From contig CAKUKU010000003.1 of assembly GCA_934663775.1 (NCBI GenBank), forward strand, positions 62,001 through 126,000: a stretch of 64,000 nt of DNA, read 5' to 3'. Both the position numbers and the translations under genes were made by a program. The notes under the pieces are model-generated. The model did no database searches. It worked only from the letters and a program-made list of their open reading frames with translations, and was not told where the DNA came from. Origin of the DNA: an uncultured Ellagibacter sp. (GTDB lineage: Bacteria > Actinomycetota > Coriobacteriia > Coriobacteriales > Eggerthellaceae). Positions 53,301 to 61,809 of this stretch are shown piece by piece. Position 1 is the first letter of the stretch. Each line of letters starts with the position of its first letter.

Positions 53301-54092
53301 ATGGAGCGCCTCTCCGTCGACGACATGAAAGCGATTGAGCTCGACATCATGGACGAGATCGACCGCGTGTGCGCCGCGCATGGCGTGGAATACTTCTTAG
53401 GCTATGGCACGCTTCTCGGCGCCGTACGCCACGGGGGCTTCATCCCGTGGGACGACGACATGGACATCGTCATGATGCGCGACCAGTACGAAGTGCTCAT
53501 GGAACACTTCAACGAATGGCGCACGACCGACCGCTTCAAGCTGGTGTCCTACCGCGACGAGTCGTCGATCTACCAGTTCGCGAAGATTGTCGACACGACC
53601 ACCGTCATCTACGAGAACTTCGTGGGGAAGCGTGCGGCTACGGGCGTGTGGGTGGACATCTTCCCGCTGGAGAACTTTGATTCGGCCCACGCGGGCCTCC
53701 TGAAGAAGCATGCCCGCGTGGGCCTGTGGCGCAGCTTCGCCGTCGCCGACCCCTCGGTGGGATCGAGCGCGCTCGTACGCCTGGCGAAGAAGATAGTGTG
53801 TCCCCTGGCGAAGCGTTCTGACCTCTACGAACTCGCGGCGAAGCTCGATGGCATCGCGCGCGAGATGGACGCGCCCACAGCCGATCGCGTCATCGACGTC
53901 CTCGGCGAGGGCAATCCGAACAAAACCTACCCAAAATCCCTGTTCAGGCCCGTGCGCATGAAGTTCGAGGACCGCGAGTACACAGCTCCCGCCGGGGCTG
54001 AGGAGTTCCTCACCATCGAGTACGGCGACTGGCGGACCCCCCCCGCGGAAAACGATCGAGCGGTTCACGTGATGGAGGCCTATCGCCTATGA
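53301..54092 (+). CDS. licD: LicD-family phosphotransferase (first copy)
   Basis: A 263-residue protein of the LicD/fukutin group, which transfers phosphocholine or a similar phosphate ester from a CDP donor to a glycan. Features are MKAIELDIMDEIDRVCAAHG, YFLGYGTLLGAVRHGGFIPW and the metal-binding WDDDMDIVMMRDQYE. ATG 53301 follows the DUF2304 stop by one base. A longer in-frame extension overlapping that gene is rejected. It overlaps the flippase start as ATGA (54089-54092). The phospho-substituent is inferred from the lic genes at 57672-62765. Confidence 0.92.
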   Translation: MERLSVDDMKAIELDIMDEIDRVCAAHGVEYFLGYGTLLGAVRHGGFIPWDDDMDIVMMRDQYEVLMEHFNEWRTTDRFKLVSYRDESSIYQFAKIVDTTTVIYENFVGKRAATGVWVDIFPLENFDSAHAGLLKKHARVGLWRSFAVADPSVGSSALVRLAKKIVCPLAKRSDLYELAAKLDGIAREMDAPTADRVIDVLGEGNPNKTYPKSLFRPVRMKFEDREYTAPAGAEEFLTIEYGDWRTPPAENDRAVHVMEAYRL

Positions 54093-55564
54093 GCGATGAG
54101 CAGACGCCTCGCGAGGGGCAAGCGCCCGCGTCCGAAGGCGCGCTTGGCAAAGCGGAAGGCGACAAGCCCGAAAGCGCGTCCGCCAATGCGTCTGGGGCCG
54201 CATCTGGCGCTGCGATCGGCTGCGTAGCCGAGGCTGCGGCGGGGAACGCAACCGATAACGCGACCGAGAGCGCGCCTGAGAAGCTCTCGGTCAAGGCGAA
54301 CATGATCTGGAACTCCATCGGTTCCATGACCTACCTCGCCTGCCAGTGGTTCACCACCATCTTCGTGGTGCGCCTCTCGTCGGGCTATGACGACGCGGGC
54401 CTGCTCTCGGTCGCCATGTCGGTCGTGGGAATCTTCGGAACCTTCGCGAACTACAAAATGGGAACCTACCAGATTTCCGACATCCGCCGCGAGAACACGG
54501 TGGGCGAGTACATGGGCTTCCGCTGCTTCACGCTGGCGGCGGCGTTCGTCGCCTGCATGGTGTACGCGGCGTTTACCTGCGCGCCCGAGGCGCTTCTCAC
54601 GGTGGCGCTCTTCTATGCGTTCAAGGGCGTGGGACTTGTGATCGACATCCTGCACGGGGTCGACCAGGTCAACCGCCGCATGGACTATATCGGCAAGTCG
54701 TTCATGTTGCAGGGAACGTCCACCTTAGCGGCGTTCGTCGCGGTGTATTGGGCGACGCGCAGCCTCGACGCGGCGATCGTCGCCATGCTCGTTGCCGCGG
54801 CAATCGTGCTGTTCGCATTCGACCTGCCGCACTGCCAGCGCTTCGAGCGCGTGCGTATCTCGCTTTCCCGCAAGAAGGCGCTCTTCTTTCTAAAGACGTC
54901 GCTTCCCGCCGTGGTCGCCTCGGTAGCGGCGAGCGCCATCTTCTCGATTCCCAAGCAGTACCTCGCGCTCACGGCGGGCTCGGCCGCGCTCGGCATCTAC
55001 TCGTCGGTCGCCGCTCCTGCGCTCGTCATCCAGATGGGCGCCCAGTATCTCTACGGGCCGCTGCTCGACATCTTCCCGAAGCTGTTCTTCGAGGGGGACA
55101 AGCGCGGGTTCGCAGCGCTTCTGGGGAAGACGGTCGCGGGCATCGTGGGCGTTACGGTGGCGTGCGCGATCGTGCTCGAGTTCATCGGCGCCTGGGCGCT
55201 CGCGCTCCTGTTCGGCGAGAGCATCGTGCCCTACGTGTACCTGTTGCAGCCGATCATCGTGTCCACGGCCGCCACGGCGTTTCTGTGGTTCTTCGGCGAC
55301 CTGCTCATAACACTGCGCCATTTCTGGGCGAACTTCGCGGGCAACGTCGTCGCGTTTCTCGCCGTCATCCCGCTCACGTTTTTCTGCGTGGATGTGTGGG
55401 ACATGAACGGCGTGAGCTTCGCGGGCGTGGGTGCGTGTCTTGCCGGTGTGGCGATCTTGCTGTTCTTCCTGGTGAAAGTCGTGAAGAAGGGGCCCGGCCA
55501 CATCATCGCGGCTAAGGGCGAGGCTGCACGGGACGGCGCGGTCGATGCTAAGGAGGCTTGCTGA
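54089..55564 (+). CDS. Polysaccharide flippase (Wzx-like, MOP superfamily)
   Basis: A 491-residue membrane protein with about twelve to fourteen helices. It starts with an unusual cytoplasmic N-terminal stretch of about 65 residues rich in Ala, Glu and Ser, before NMIWNSIGSMTYLACQWFTT. It probably flips lipid-linked repeat units to the outer face. It lies between LicD and a family 4 glycosyltransferase, all overlapping. Its presence with the TagGH-type exporter means two different export routes are encoded in this region, so there may be two polymers. Confidence 0.9.
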   Translation: MSDEQTPREGQAPASEGALGKAEGDKPESASANASGAASGAAIGCVAEAAAGNATDNATESAPEKLSVKANMIWNSIGSMTYLACQWFTTIFVVRLSSGYDDAGLLSVAMSVVGIFGTFANYKMGTYQISDIRRENTVGEYMGFRCFTLAAAFVACMVYAAFTCAPEALLTVALFYAFKGVGLVIDILHGVDQVNRRMDYIGKSFMLQGTSTLAAFVAVYWATRSLDAAIVAMLVAAAIVLFAFDLPHCQRFERVRISLSRKKALFFLKTSLPAVVASVAASAIFSIPKQYLALTAGSAALGIYSSVAAPALVIQMGAQYLYGPLLDIFPKLFFEGDKRGFAALLGKTVAGIVGVTVACAIVLEFIGAWALALLFGESIVPYVYLLQPIIVSTAATAFLWFFGDLLITLRHFWANFAGNVVAFLAVIPLTFFCVDVWDMNGVSFAGVGACLAGVAILLFFLVKVVKKGPGHIIAAKGEAARDGAVDAKEAC

Positions 55565-56691
55565 TGCGTGCGCTGCAGGTGATCGGCGTGATGGATCGCG
55601 GCGGGGCCGAGACCATGGTGATGAACCTCTACCGCGCGATGGACCGCGATCGCATCCAGTTCGACTTTCTCGTGCATGAGCAGCGCGAGGGCGACTACGA
55701 CGCCGAAATTGAGCGACTGGGCGGGCGATTCTTCCGCGTGCCGCGTTTCACGGGGTTGAACGCGGGTGCCTATCGGCGCAGCGTTCGCGCGCTTTTCGCC
55801 GAGCATCCGGAATGGCGCGTGGTGCATGGGCATATCGGCTCGTGTGCGCCCGTTTATCTTTCGGAGGCGAAGCGTGCGGGCGCGTTCGCTATCGCGCACA
55901 GCCATGCGCAGAACTACGAGGGCGGCCTGGCGGGGCTCGCCTTCAACGTTGCCGCGCATCCCGTGCGCCGCGTGGCCGACTATTTCATGGCGTGCTCGCG
56001 TGAGGCGGGGCTCGATCGCTTCGGGCGCGCGATTGTGGAAGGCGAGCGCTTTGCTATCGTGCCGAACGGCATCGACATGGCGCGCTACGCGTGCGACGAG
56101 GCCGCGCACGAGCAGGCGAAAGCCGAGCTGGGGCTTTCTGGCCGCCCTGTCGTGTGCCACACGGGCCGCTTGATCCCCGTGAAGAACCACGAGTTCCTCC
56201 TGCAGGTGTTCGCCCAGGTTGTGCGCGAGTTTCCCGATGCGGTGCTTCTGTGCGCCGGGCGCGGAGAGCTCGAGGAAACCTTGAAGGAGCGTGCGCGTGA
56301 ACTGGGGCTCGAAGACGCGGTGCGCTTCCTCGGCGTAGTGGACGACGTGCCGCGGCTTCTGCGGGCGGCGGACGCGTTCGTGTTCCCCTCGGTGAACGAG
56401 GGGCTTGCCCTTTCGGCGATCGAGGCGCAGGCGTCGGGGTTGCCGACCATCGTCTCGACGGGCGTGCCCGAGCTTGCGGTGGTGAGCGACCGCACGAGTC
56501 GCATGCCTTTGGCGGACGGCGCCGGGGCGTGGGCTGCCGAGTGCGTGCGGATGCTCGCGGCCGCTTCGGGATCTGAGCGCAGCGACGCGTGCGAGCAGGT
56601 TCGCGCGCACGGGTTCGACATCGCCGACACCTCGGCGCGCCTTGCGGCGTTTTACGAGGCTGCGGCGGCGGGTCGGCGCGCGCAATGGTAG
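55564..56691 (+). CDS. Family 4 glycosyltransferase
   Basis: A 375-residue GT-B enzyme: LQVIGVMDRGGAETMVMNLY at the N-terminus, VVCHTGRLIPVKNHEFLLQV, and NEGLALSAIEAQASGLPTIV with the E-x7-E pair. ATG 55564 overlaps the flippase TGA (TGATG) with AAGGAGG upstream. It belongs to the plus-strand operon starting at 52190. Close to EpsF/CapM-type enzymes that add sugars to undecaprenyl-linked chains. Confidence 0.93.
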   Translation: MRALQVIGVMDRGGAETMVMNLYRAMDRDRIQFDFLVHEQREGDYDAEIERLGGRFFRVPRFTGLNAGAYRRSVRALFAEHPEWRVVHGHIGSCAPVYLSEAKRAGAFAIAHSHAQNYEGGLAGLAFNVAAHPVRRVADYFMACSREAGLDRFGRAIVEGERFAIVPNGIDMARYACDEAAHEQAKAELGLSGRPVVCHTGRLIPVKNHEFLLQVFAQVVREFPDAVLLCAGRGELEETLKERARELGLEDAVRFLGVVDDVPRLLRAADAFVFPSVNEGLALSAIEAQASGLPTIVSTGVPELAVVSDRTSRMPLADGAGAWAAECVRMLAAASGSERSDACEQVRAHGFDIADTSARLAAFYEAAAAGRRAQW

Positions 56692-56730
56692 GTTGCAAGG
56701 ATTATTCGGGCAGATAGGCTAGGAAACGCA

Positions 56731-57573
56731 ATGCAATACGACGATAGGGACCTAAGGAAACTCCAGCTGCTCGAGCTGCGCATCTTGAAGGAAATCGACC
56801 GCGTCTGCCGCGAGCTGGGCATCACGTACTTCCTCGATTCGGGGTCGGTGCTCGGAGCGCTGCGCCATGGGGGATTCATCCCGTGGGATGACGACATCGA
56901 CCTGGGCATGCCGCGCGCGGACTACGACCGCTTCGTGGCCGAGGCGCCGGCGCTTTTGGGCGAGGAATACGTCGTGTCGACCCCCGAGACGAACCCGCAT
57001 CAGGCGGCGCTGTTCGGCAAGGTGTGGCTTCGCGGTACGCGCTTCGCGACGGAGGAGACCATCGAAGCAGGTTTTGACCAGGGAATCTTTGTCGACCTTC
57101 TGCCCTATGACGCCCTTTCGTCCGACCATGCGACGGCGGCAAAGCAGCGTCGCGACTGCCGCTTCTGGCAAAGCGTGTCGTATCTTTCCCATGCGAAGAG
57201 CATCGTCGTGCCCCACAAAGGAGCACTCGGCGCAATCGAGCGTGCGGCTTGCGGCGCAGCACACCTCGCAGCTCGCGGCCTCTATTCCCCCAAAAAGATC
57301 GTGTCGCGCTTCAACAAAGCTGCCACTTGCGGAAACGACCCTTCGCTTGCCTCGGACGCCCTCGTGGTCATGGCGTATGCGACCTATGAGCCCTATGCGC
57401 GCTCGATGATGTTGCCGACCTCGGCTGTCACCTTTGAAGGATGCGAGTTCCCTGCGCCCGCCGACCCTGAGGCCTTCCTGCGCCAGCTCTACGGCGAGTG
57501 GCAAAAGCTTCCCCCGGTGGAGACCCGTCGCAACCATGCGCCCGTCGAGCTCGATTTCGGGCCGTACGCCTAA
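56731..57573 (+). CDS. licD: LicD-family phosphotransferase (second copy)
   Basis: A 280-residue LicD protein: LLELRILKEIDRVCRELGIT, YFLDSGSVLGALRHGGFIPW and WDDDIDLGMPRADYDRF. It is clearly different from the copy at 53301, so the two may modify different positions, as in organisms with two LicD enzymes. It lies 39 bases after the glycosyltransferase and 98 bases before the lic operon. GTTGCAAGG lies some way upstream of the ATG and AGGAAACGC is close to it. Confidence 0.92.
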   Translation: MQYDDRDLRKLQLLELRILKEIDRVCRELGITYFLDSGSVLGALRHGGFIPWDDDIDLGMPRADYDRFVAEAPALLGEEYVVSTPETNPHQAALFGKVWLRGTRFATEETIEAGFDQGIFVDLLPYDALSSDHATAAKQRRDCRFWQSVSYLSHAKSIVVPHKGALGAIERAACGAAHLAARGLYSPKKIVSRFNKAATCGNDPSLASDALVVMAYATYEPYARSMMLPTSAVTFEGCEFPAPADPEAFLRQLYGEWQKLPPVETRRNHAPVELDFGPYA

Positions 57574-57577
57574 GCTT

Positions 57578-57671
57578 TTGACCTGCATTTGTTCAATTCT
57601 TGATTAAAACTTTACAATACTGAACATTATCCATTAGAATACTTCTCGTTTCATTTACTGGGGAGTATGCA
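57578..57671 (+). promoter_or_regulatory. AT-rich promoter/operator region of the lic operon
   Basis: This is one of the most AT-rich stretches between genes. Candidate -10 boxes are TACAAT 57613-57618 and TAGAAT 57635-57640 (with TTTACA 57611-57616, 18-base spacer). AATACT occurs twice, 57616-57621 and 57638-57643, exactly 22 bases apart on the same face of the helix, as operators often are. GGGGAG (57660-57665) is the ribosome site. Confidence 0.5.
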
Positions 57672-59453
57672 ATGACATTGACGAAAAGCACGTTTAAGGT
57701 GCTCAACGCGCTGCGCGACGAAGCCGTCCATACGCAGCGCCAGATTGCGACGGCAACCGGGCTGTCGCTTGGGACGGTGAACACGGCGTATCGCGCACTC
57801 GTTGACGAGGGCCTTGCCGGCAACTTCTACGTGACCGACGCGGGGTATAAGGCGCTTTCGCCCTACAAGGTCGACAACGCCATCATCATGGCGGCGGGCC
57901 TCTCCTCTCGCTTCGCCCCGCTTTCCTACGAGAAGCCCAAAGGCGTGCTCACCGTGCGCGGTGAGGTGCTCATCGAGCGGCAGATCCGCCAGCTTCAAGA
58001 GGTGGGCATCACCGACATCACCGTCGTCGTGGGGTACATGAAGGAAGCCTTCTTCTACCTCGAGGACAAGTTCGGCGTGACCATCCGCGTCAATGCGGAA
58101 TATTCCGTGCGCAACAACAATTCCACCCTCATGCTCGTGCGCGAGAAGTTGGGGAACACCTACGTCTGCTCGTCGGACGATTACTTTACCGAGAACGTCT
58201 TCGAGCCGTATGTGTTCGAGGCCTATTACCCAGGCGTGTTCTTCGCGGGCGAGACGAACGAGTACCTGCTCGACACCGCGCGCGACGGGCGCATCACGGG
58301 CGTGACCGTCGGCGGCCGCGACAAGTACGGCATGCTCGGGCATGTCTATTTCGACCGCGCGTTCTCCGAGACCTTCGTGAGGATCCTCGTCGACGAGTAC
58401 GATCTGCCCGAGACCGCGGGGAAGCTCTGGGAGGACATCTACCGTGCGCACCTCGACGAGCTGCGCATGGTCATGCGGCCCTACGAGCTGGGCGTGATCT
58501 ACGAGTTCGACTCGATTTCCGACCTGAAGGAGTTCGACCACGACTTCATCGAGAACGTCGACTCCGCGATTCTCGACAATATCTGCCGCGTGCTCGAATG
58601 CTCGCGCGGCGACGTCGAGGGCATCGTGCCCATCAAGGAGGGGCTCACGAACCTGTCGTTTCGCTTCGAGGTGCGCGGCGAGTCGTATGTCTACCGCCAC
58701 CCAGGTGTGGGCACCGATGAGATCATCAATCGTGCAAGCGAAGCGTTTTCGCAGGTCATCGCGAAGAAGCTTGGTATCGACGATACCTTCATCTACGAAG
58801 ACCCTGCCGAAGGCTGGAAGATCTCGCGCTTCATCGACGGCTGCGTTCCCTTCGATTACCACAGCGAGGACCATGTGCGCCGCGCGATGGAGTTGGGCCG
58901 CCGCCTGCACAACAGCGGCGCGAAAAGCGAGTGGACCTTCGACGCGTACCGCGACGCGGTCGCAATCGTGGAACTTCTCGGCAGGAAGAGCTACCCGTCG
59001 TTTCCCGATCGTGAGGAGCTCGGGCGCAACGCCGGGGTGCTCGATGCGTTCGTGCGCGCGGACCGCGTCGAGCCGTGTTTGTGCCACAACGATTTCTACA
59101 GCCCGAACTTCCTCGTGCGCGGCGAGGAGATGTATCTCATCGATTGGGAGTATTCGGCGATGTCGGATTACGCTTCCGACCTGGGAACGTTCATCTGCTG
59201 TTCCGATTACTCGGTCGACGAGGCGCGTCATGTGATCGAGCTTTACTTCGGGCGGACCCCGACCGATGCCGAGATGCGCCACTGCCTGGCGTATGTCGCG
59301 CTCGCTGCGTACTACTGGTTCGTCTGGGCGCTCTACAAGGAATCGACGGGCGACCCGGTGGGCGAGTGGCTCTACCTGTGGTATCGCACGGCGAAGGCGT
59401 ATTCGTCGTTGGCGCTTAAGCTGTACGGCGCGGCGCCGGAGCAGGTCGTTTAA
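57672..59453 (+). CDS. Fusion: winged helix, CTP:phosphocholine cytidylyltransferase (LicC) and choline kinase (LicA)
   Basis: A 593-residue protein with three parts. Residues 1-65 are a MarR-like winged helix (STFKVLNALRDEAVHTQRQI and LSLGTVNTAYRALVDEGLA). Residues of about 70-300 are a nucleotidyltransferase (IIMAAGLSSRFAPLSYEKPK, YVCSSDDYFTENV), like LicC. Residues of about 305-590 are a LicA-type kinase (GLTNLSFRF, CLCHNDFYSPNF with D474, LIDWEYSAMSDYASDLG). Together it could phosphorylate choline or ethanolamine and activate it as the CDP derivative. The DNA-binding part may sense the intermediate and control the operon, which is inference. First gene of the operon 57672-62765. Confidence 0.92.
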   Translation: MTLTKSTFKVLNALRDEAVHTQRQIATATGLSLGTVNTAYRALVDEGLAGNFYVTDAGYKALSPYKVDNAIIMAAGLSSRFAPLSYEKPKGVLTVRGEVLIERQIRQLQEVGITDITVVVGYMKEAFFYLEDKFGVTIRVNAEYSVRNNNSTLMLVREKLGNTYVCSSDDYFTENVFEPYVFEAYYPGVFFAGETNEYLLDTARDGRITGVTVGGRDKYGMLGHVYFDRAFSETFVRILVDEYDLPETAGKLWEDIYRAHLDELRMVMRPYELGVIYEFDSISDLKEFDHDFIENVDSAILDNICRVLECSRGDVEGIVPIKEGLTNLSFRFEVRGESYVYRHPGVGTDEIINRASEAFSQVIAKKLGIDDTFIYEDPAEGWKISRFIDGCVPFDYHSEDHVRRAMELGRRLHNSGAKSEWTFDAYRDAVAIVELLGRKSYPSFPDREELGRNAGVLDAFVRADRVEPCLCHNDFYSPNFLVRGEEMYLIDWEYSAMSDYASDLGTFICCSDYSVDEARHVIELYFGRTPTDAEMRHCLAYVALAAYYWFVWALYKESTGDPVGEWLYLWYRTAKAYSSLALKLYGAAPEQVV

Positions 59454-59525
59454 GGAGTGCTCGCCACGCTGGGCTTTCTGCTCGGCTCGAAGGGCGGGTT
59501 CTCTTAATCGGTTGAAAGGAAGCGG

Positions 59526-60767
59526 ATGGAACTCATCGGGACTATCGTGGTCTACATCATCATGGCGTGCGCAATCGCCGGATGCCTGGCGAGCGTCGTC
59601 AAGCCCGAAAGCGAGCTTGGGCAGCAGTTCGTCGCCGGCATCGACTCGATCGGCCCGATCTTCTTGCCGACCGCGGGCATTATGGCGTCGGCACCGTATC
59701 TTACCGCGTTCGTGAGCTCGGTCTTCGGGTCGGTGTATTCCGCTGTTGGCGCCGACCCTGCGATGGCTGCGACCACGTTCATCGCTGTCGACATGGGCGG
59801 CTATCAGCTCGCCGACGCGCTCGCCGAGACGCGCGAAAGCTGGATCATGGCCATGATCACGGGGTATATGGCGGGCGCGACCATCGTGTTCTCCATTCCC
59901 GTGGCGCTGAAGATGCTCGAGAAACGCGACCGCAAGTACCTGGCGCTCGGCGTGATGAGCGGCCTTCTCGCTATTCCCATCGGCGTGTTCGTGGCTTCGG
60001 CCATCATCGCGGTGTCGCACCCGATAGTGCGCGAGGTTATCTCCACCAATGCCGACGCCACCTATCAGCTGGCGCTCTCGTGGGGGCAGATCGGCGTGAA
60101 CCTTATCCCGCTCATCATCGTCTGCGTGGCGCTTGCGGCGGGCCTCAAGTTCAAGCCCGACGCCATGATCAAGGGATTCATCGTGTTCGGCCGCGTGATG
60201 GAAAGCGCGCTCAAAATCGTGTTCGTGCTCGTGGTCGTTGAGTACTTCACGGGCGTGTGGTCGACGCTGTTCGGAAGCTTCGGGTTCGACCCGATCATCG
60301 CCGACGAAGGGAGCACCTTCCGCGCGCTCGAGGTTGCGGGTGCCATCGGCATGATGCTCTGCGGCGCCTTCCCGATGGTGTATCTCATCAGGCGCTACCT
60401 GGCAAAACCGCTCGCCAAGATCGGCGGCGCGGTGGGGCTTTCCTCCGACGCGACGGCGGGTTTACTCGCGGCTTCGGCCAACGTGCTCGCGCTCTTCTCG
60501 ATGGTGAAGGACCTGCGCGCGAAGGACAAGGTCATCTGCATTGCGTTCGCCGTGTGCTGCGCGTTTTTGTTCGGCGACCACCTGTCGTTTACGGCGAACT
60601 TCCAGCCGAACCTGATTGTGGTGGTGCTCGCGGGCAAGCTGGCCGCTGGCATCTGCGCGATCGTGTTCGCGAACCTGCTCGCCGTGAAGAAGGCCGAGCA
60701 GCTCGAGCGCGAAGCGGGCGAGGACGTGCTCTACGACGCGGAGCATGCGGTTGGGAGCGCCGAGTAA
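59526..60767 (+). CDS. eutH: EutH-like ethanolamine (or choline) transporter
   Basis: A 413-residue protein with about eleven membrane helices. EutH family features are YIIMACAIAGCLASVVKPES near the N-terminus, GPIFLPTAGIMASAPYLTAF, TFIAVDMGGYQLADALAET, and later VGLSSDATAGLLAASANVLA with FGDHLSFTANFQPNLIVVV. EutH is known from ethanolamine catabolism, but no other eut gene is here. Its position between LicC/LicA-type genes suggests it supplies the amino alcohol for surface decoration instead. GAAAGGAAG precedes the ATG. Confidence 0.9.
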   Translation: MELIGTIVVYIIMACAIAGCLASVVKPESELGQQFVAGIDSIGPIFLPTAGIMASAPYLTAFVSSVFGSVYSAVGADPAMAATTFIAVDMGGYQLADALAETRESWIMAMITGYMAGATIVFSIPVALKMLEKRDRKYLALGVMSGLLAIPIGVFVASAIIAVSHPIVREVISTNADATYQLALSWGQIGVNLIPLIIVCVALAAGLKFKPDAMIKGFIVFGRVMESALKIVFVLVVVEYFTGVWSTLFGSFGFDPIIADEGSTFRALEVAGAIGMMLCGAFPMVYLIRRYLAKPLAKIGGAVGLSSDATAGLLAASANVLALFSMVKDLRAKDKVICIAFAVCCAFLFGDHLSFTANFQPNLIVVVLAGKLAAGICAIVFANLLAVKKAEQLEREAGEDVLYDAEHAVGSAE

Positions 60768-60870
60768 CGCCAGGTGCGCGTCGGGCGCATCGGGTGAGCT
60801 GGACGGGCCCGACGTGCGTCGGCGAAAGAGAAATTGTAAGTAAGTAACCTACTGAGTCTGGGGAGAACAA

Positions 60871-61809
60871 GTGGGTATGGAACAAGAACAGGGCATACTG
60901 CCCGCGTGCGCATACGCGCACATCTCATCGGTGTTGGAAGTCTCGCGCGACGAGATTGCCGACATCTGGCCCCTCAAGCAGGGTCTGACAAACGAGTCGT
61001 GGCATTTCACCACGCCAGAGGGCGAATACGTGTATCGACAGCCGGGCGTGGGCACCGAGGACCTCGTCGACCGCAAGGCCGAGGTCGAGGCGCTGAAGCT
61101 CGCGCGGTCGATCGGGCTTGACGGCACCTTCATCTACGAGGACGTCGATCAGGGCTGGAAGCTTTCCCGCTTTCTCGTGGACTGCCGCGAGCTCGATGCG
61201 CGCGACGCCGAGCAGGTTGCTTGCGCGATGCGCATGGCGCGCACGCTTCACGAAAGCGACGCGCATCTTGCCCGCACGTTCGACTTCTACGAAGAGGGGA
61301 AGCGCTACGACGCGCTTTTGCGCGAGCTGGGACCGATTACGGTGCCCGGTTATGACGAGCTCGCCGCGAAAGCCGCCCGCGTTGCTTCCTTCGCGCATGC
61401 CGACGGTGCGCCCGTGTGCATCACGCACAACGACTTCTTCAATCTGAACATTCTCATCGACCGATCCGACCGCATGCACCTTATCGACTGGGAGTATGCC
61501 GGCATGTCCGATTACGCTCACGATTTTGGCACTTTCACCGTGTGCTGCGAACTTTCCGAATCCGAGGCCGATGCGGCGCTTGCGGCTTACTTCGGACGCA
61601 TTCCCACGTTTGCCGAGCGCTGCCACAACTTCGCCTTCGTGGCGCTTGCTGGTTGGTGCTGGTATCTGTGGGCGCTCTATAAGGAGGCCGTTGGCGGGAG
61701 CGCGGGTGAGTGGAAGGAAATCTATCTCAGCTATGCGCTGCGCTATTTCGACCGCGTGATCTCGGGTTATGAAGGACTCGCTCAAAAAGAGGAGAGGGGA
61801 ATCGCATGA
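60871..61809 (+). CDS. licA: LicA-like choline/ethanolamine kinase
   Basis: A 312-residue stand-alone kinase, related to the kinase part of the fusion at 57672. Both share GLTN near the N-terminus, the TFIYED-x-x-x-GWK-x-SRF segment, the catalytic HNDF (CITHNDFFNLN), LIDWEYAGMSDYAHDFGTF and a Trp/Tyr-rich C-terminal part (WCWYLWALYKEAVGGSAGEW). I took GTG 60871 because GGGGAG is five bases upstream; ATG 60877 is two codons later. It overlaps the next gene as ATGA. Two kinases may mean two substrates, choline and ethanolamine. Confidence 0.92.
   Translation: MGMEQEQGILPACAYAHISSVLEVSRDEIADIWPLKQGLTNESWHFTTPEGEYVYRQPGVGTEDLVDRKAEVEALKLARSIGLDGTFIYEDVDQGWKLSRFLVDCRELDARDAEQVACAMRMARTLHESDAHLARTFDFYEEGKRYDALLRELGPITVPGYDELAAKAARVASFAHADGAPVCITHNDFFNLNILIDRSDRMHLIDWEYAGMSDYAHDFGTFTVCCELSESEADAALAAYFGRIPTFAERCHNFAFVALAGWCWYLWALYKEAVGGSAGEWKEIYLSYALRYFDRVISGYEGLAQKEERGIA

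Noticed and set aside
57651..60020. A 789-codon minus-strand open frame across the lic fusion and EutH genes
   Set aside because: It spans two recognisable genes and their gap and has an antisense-type composition.
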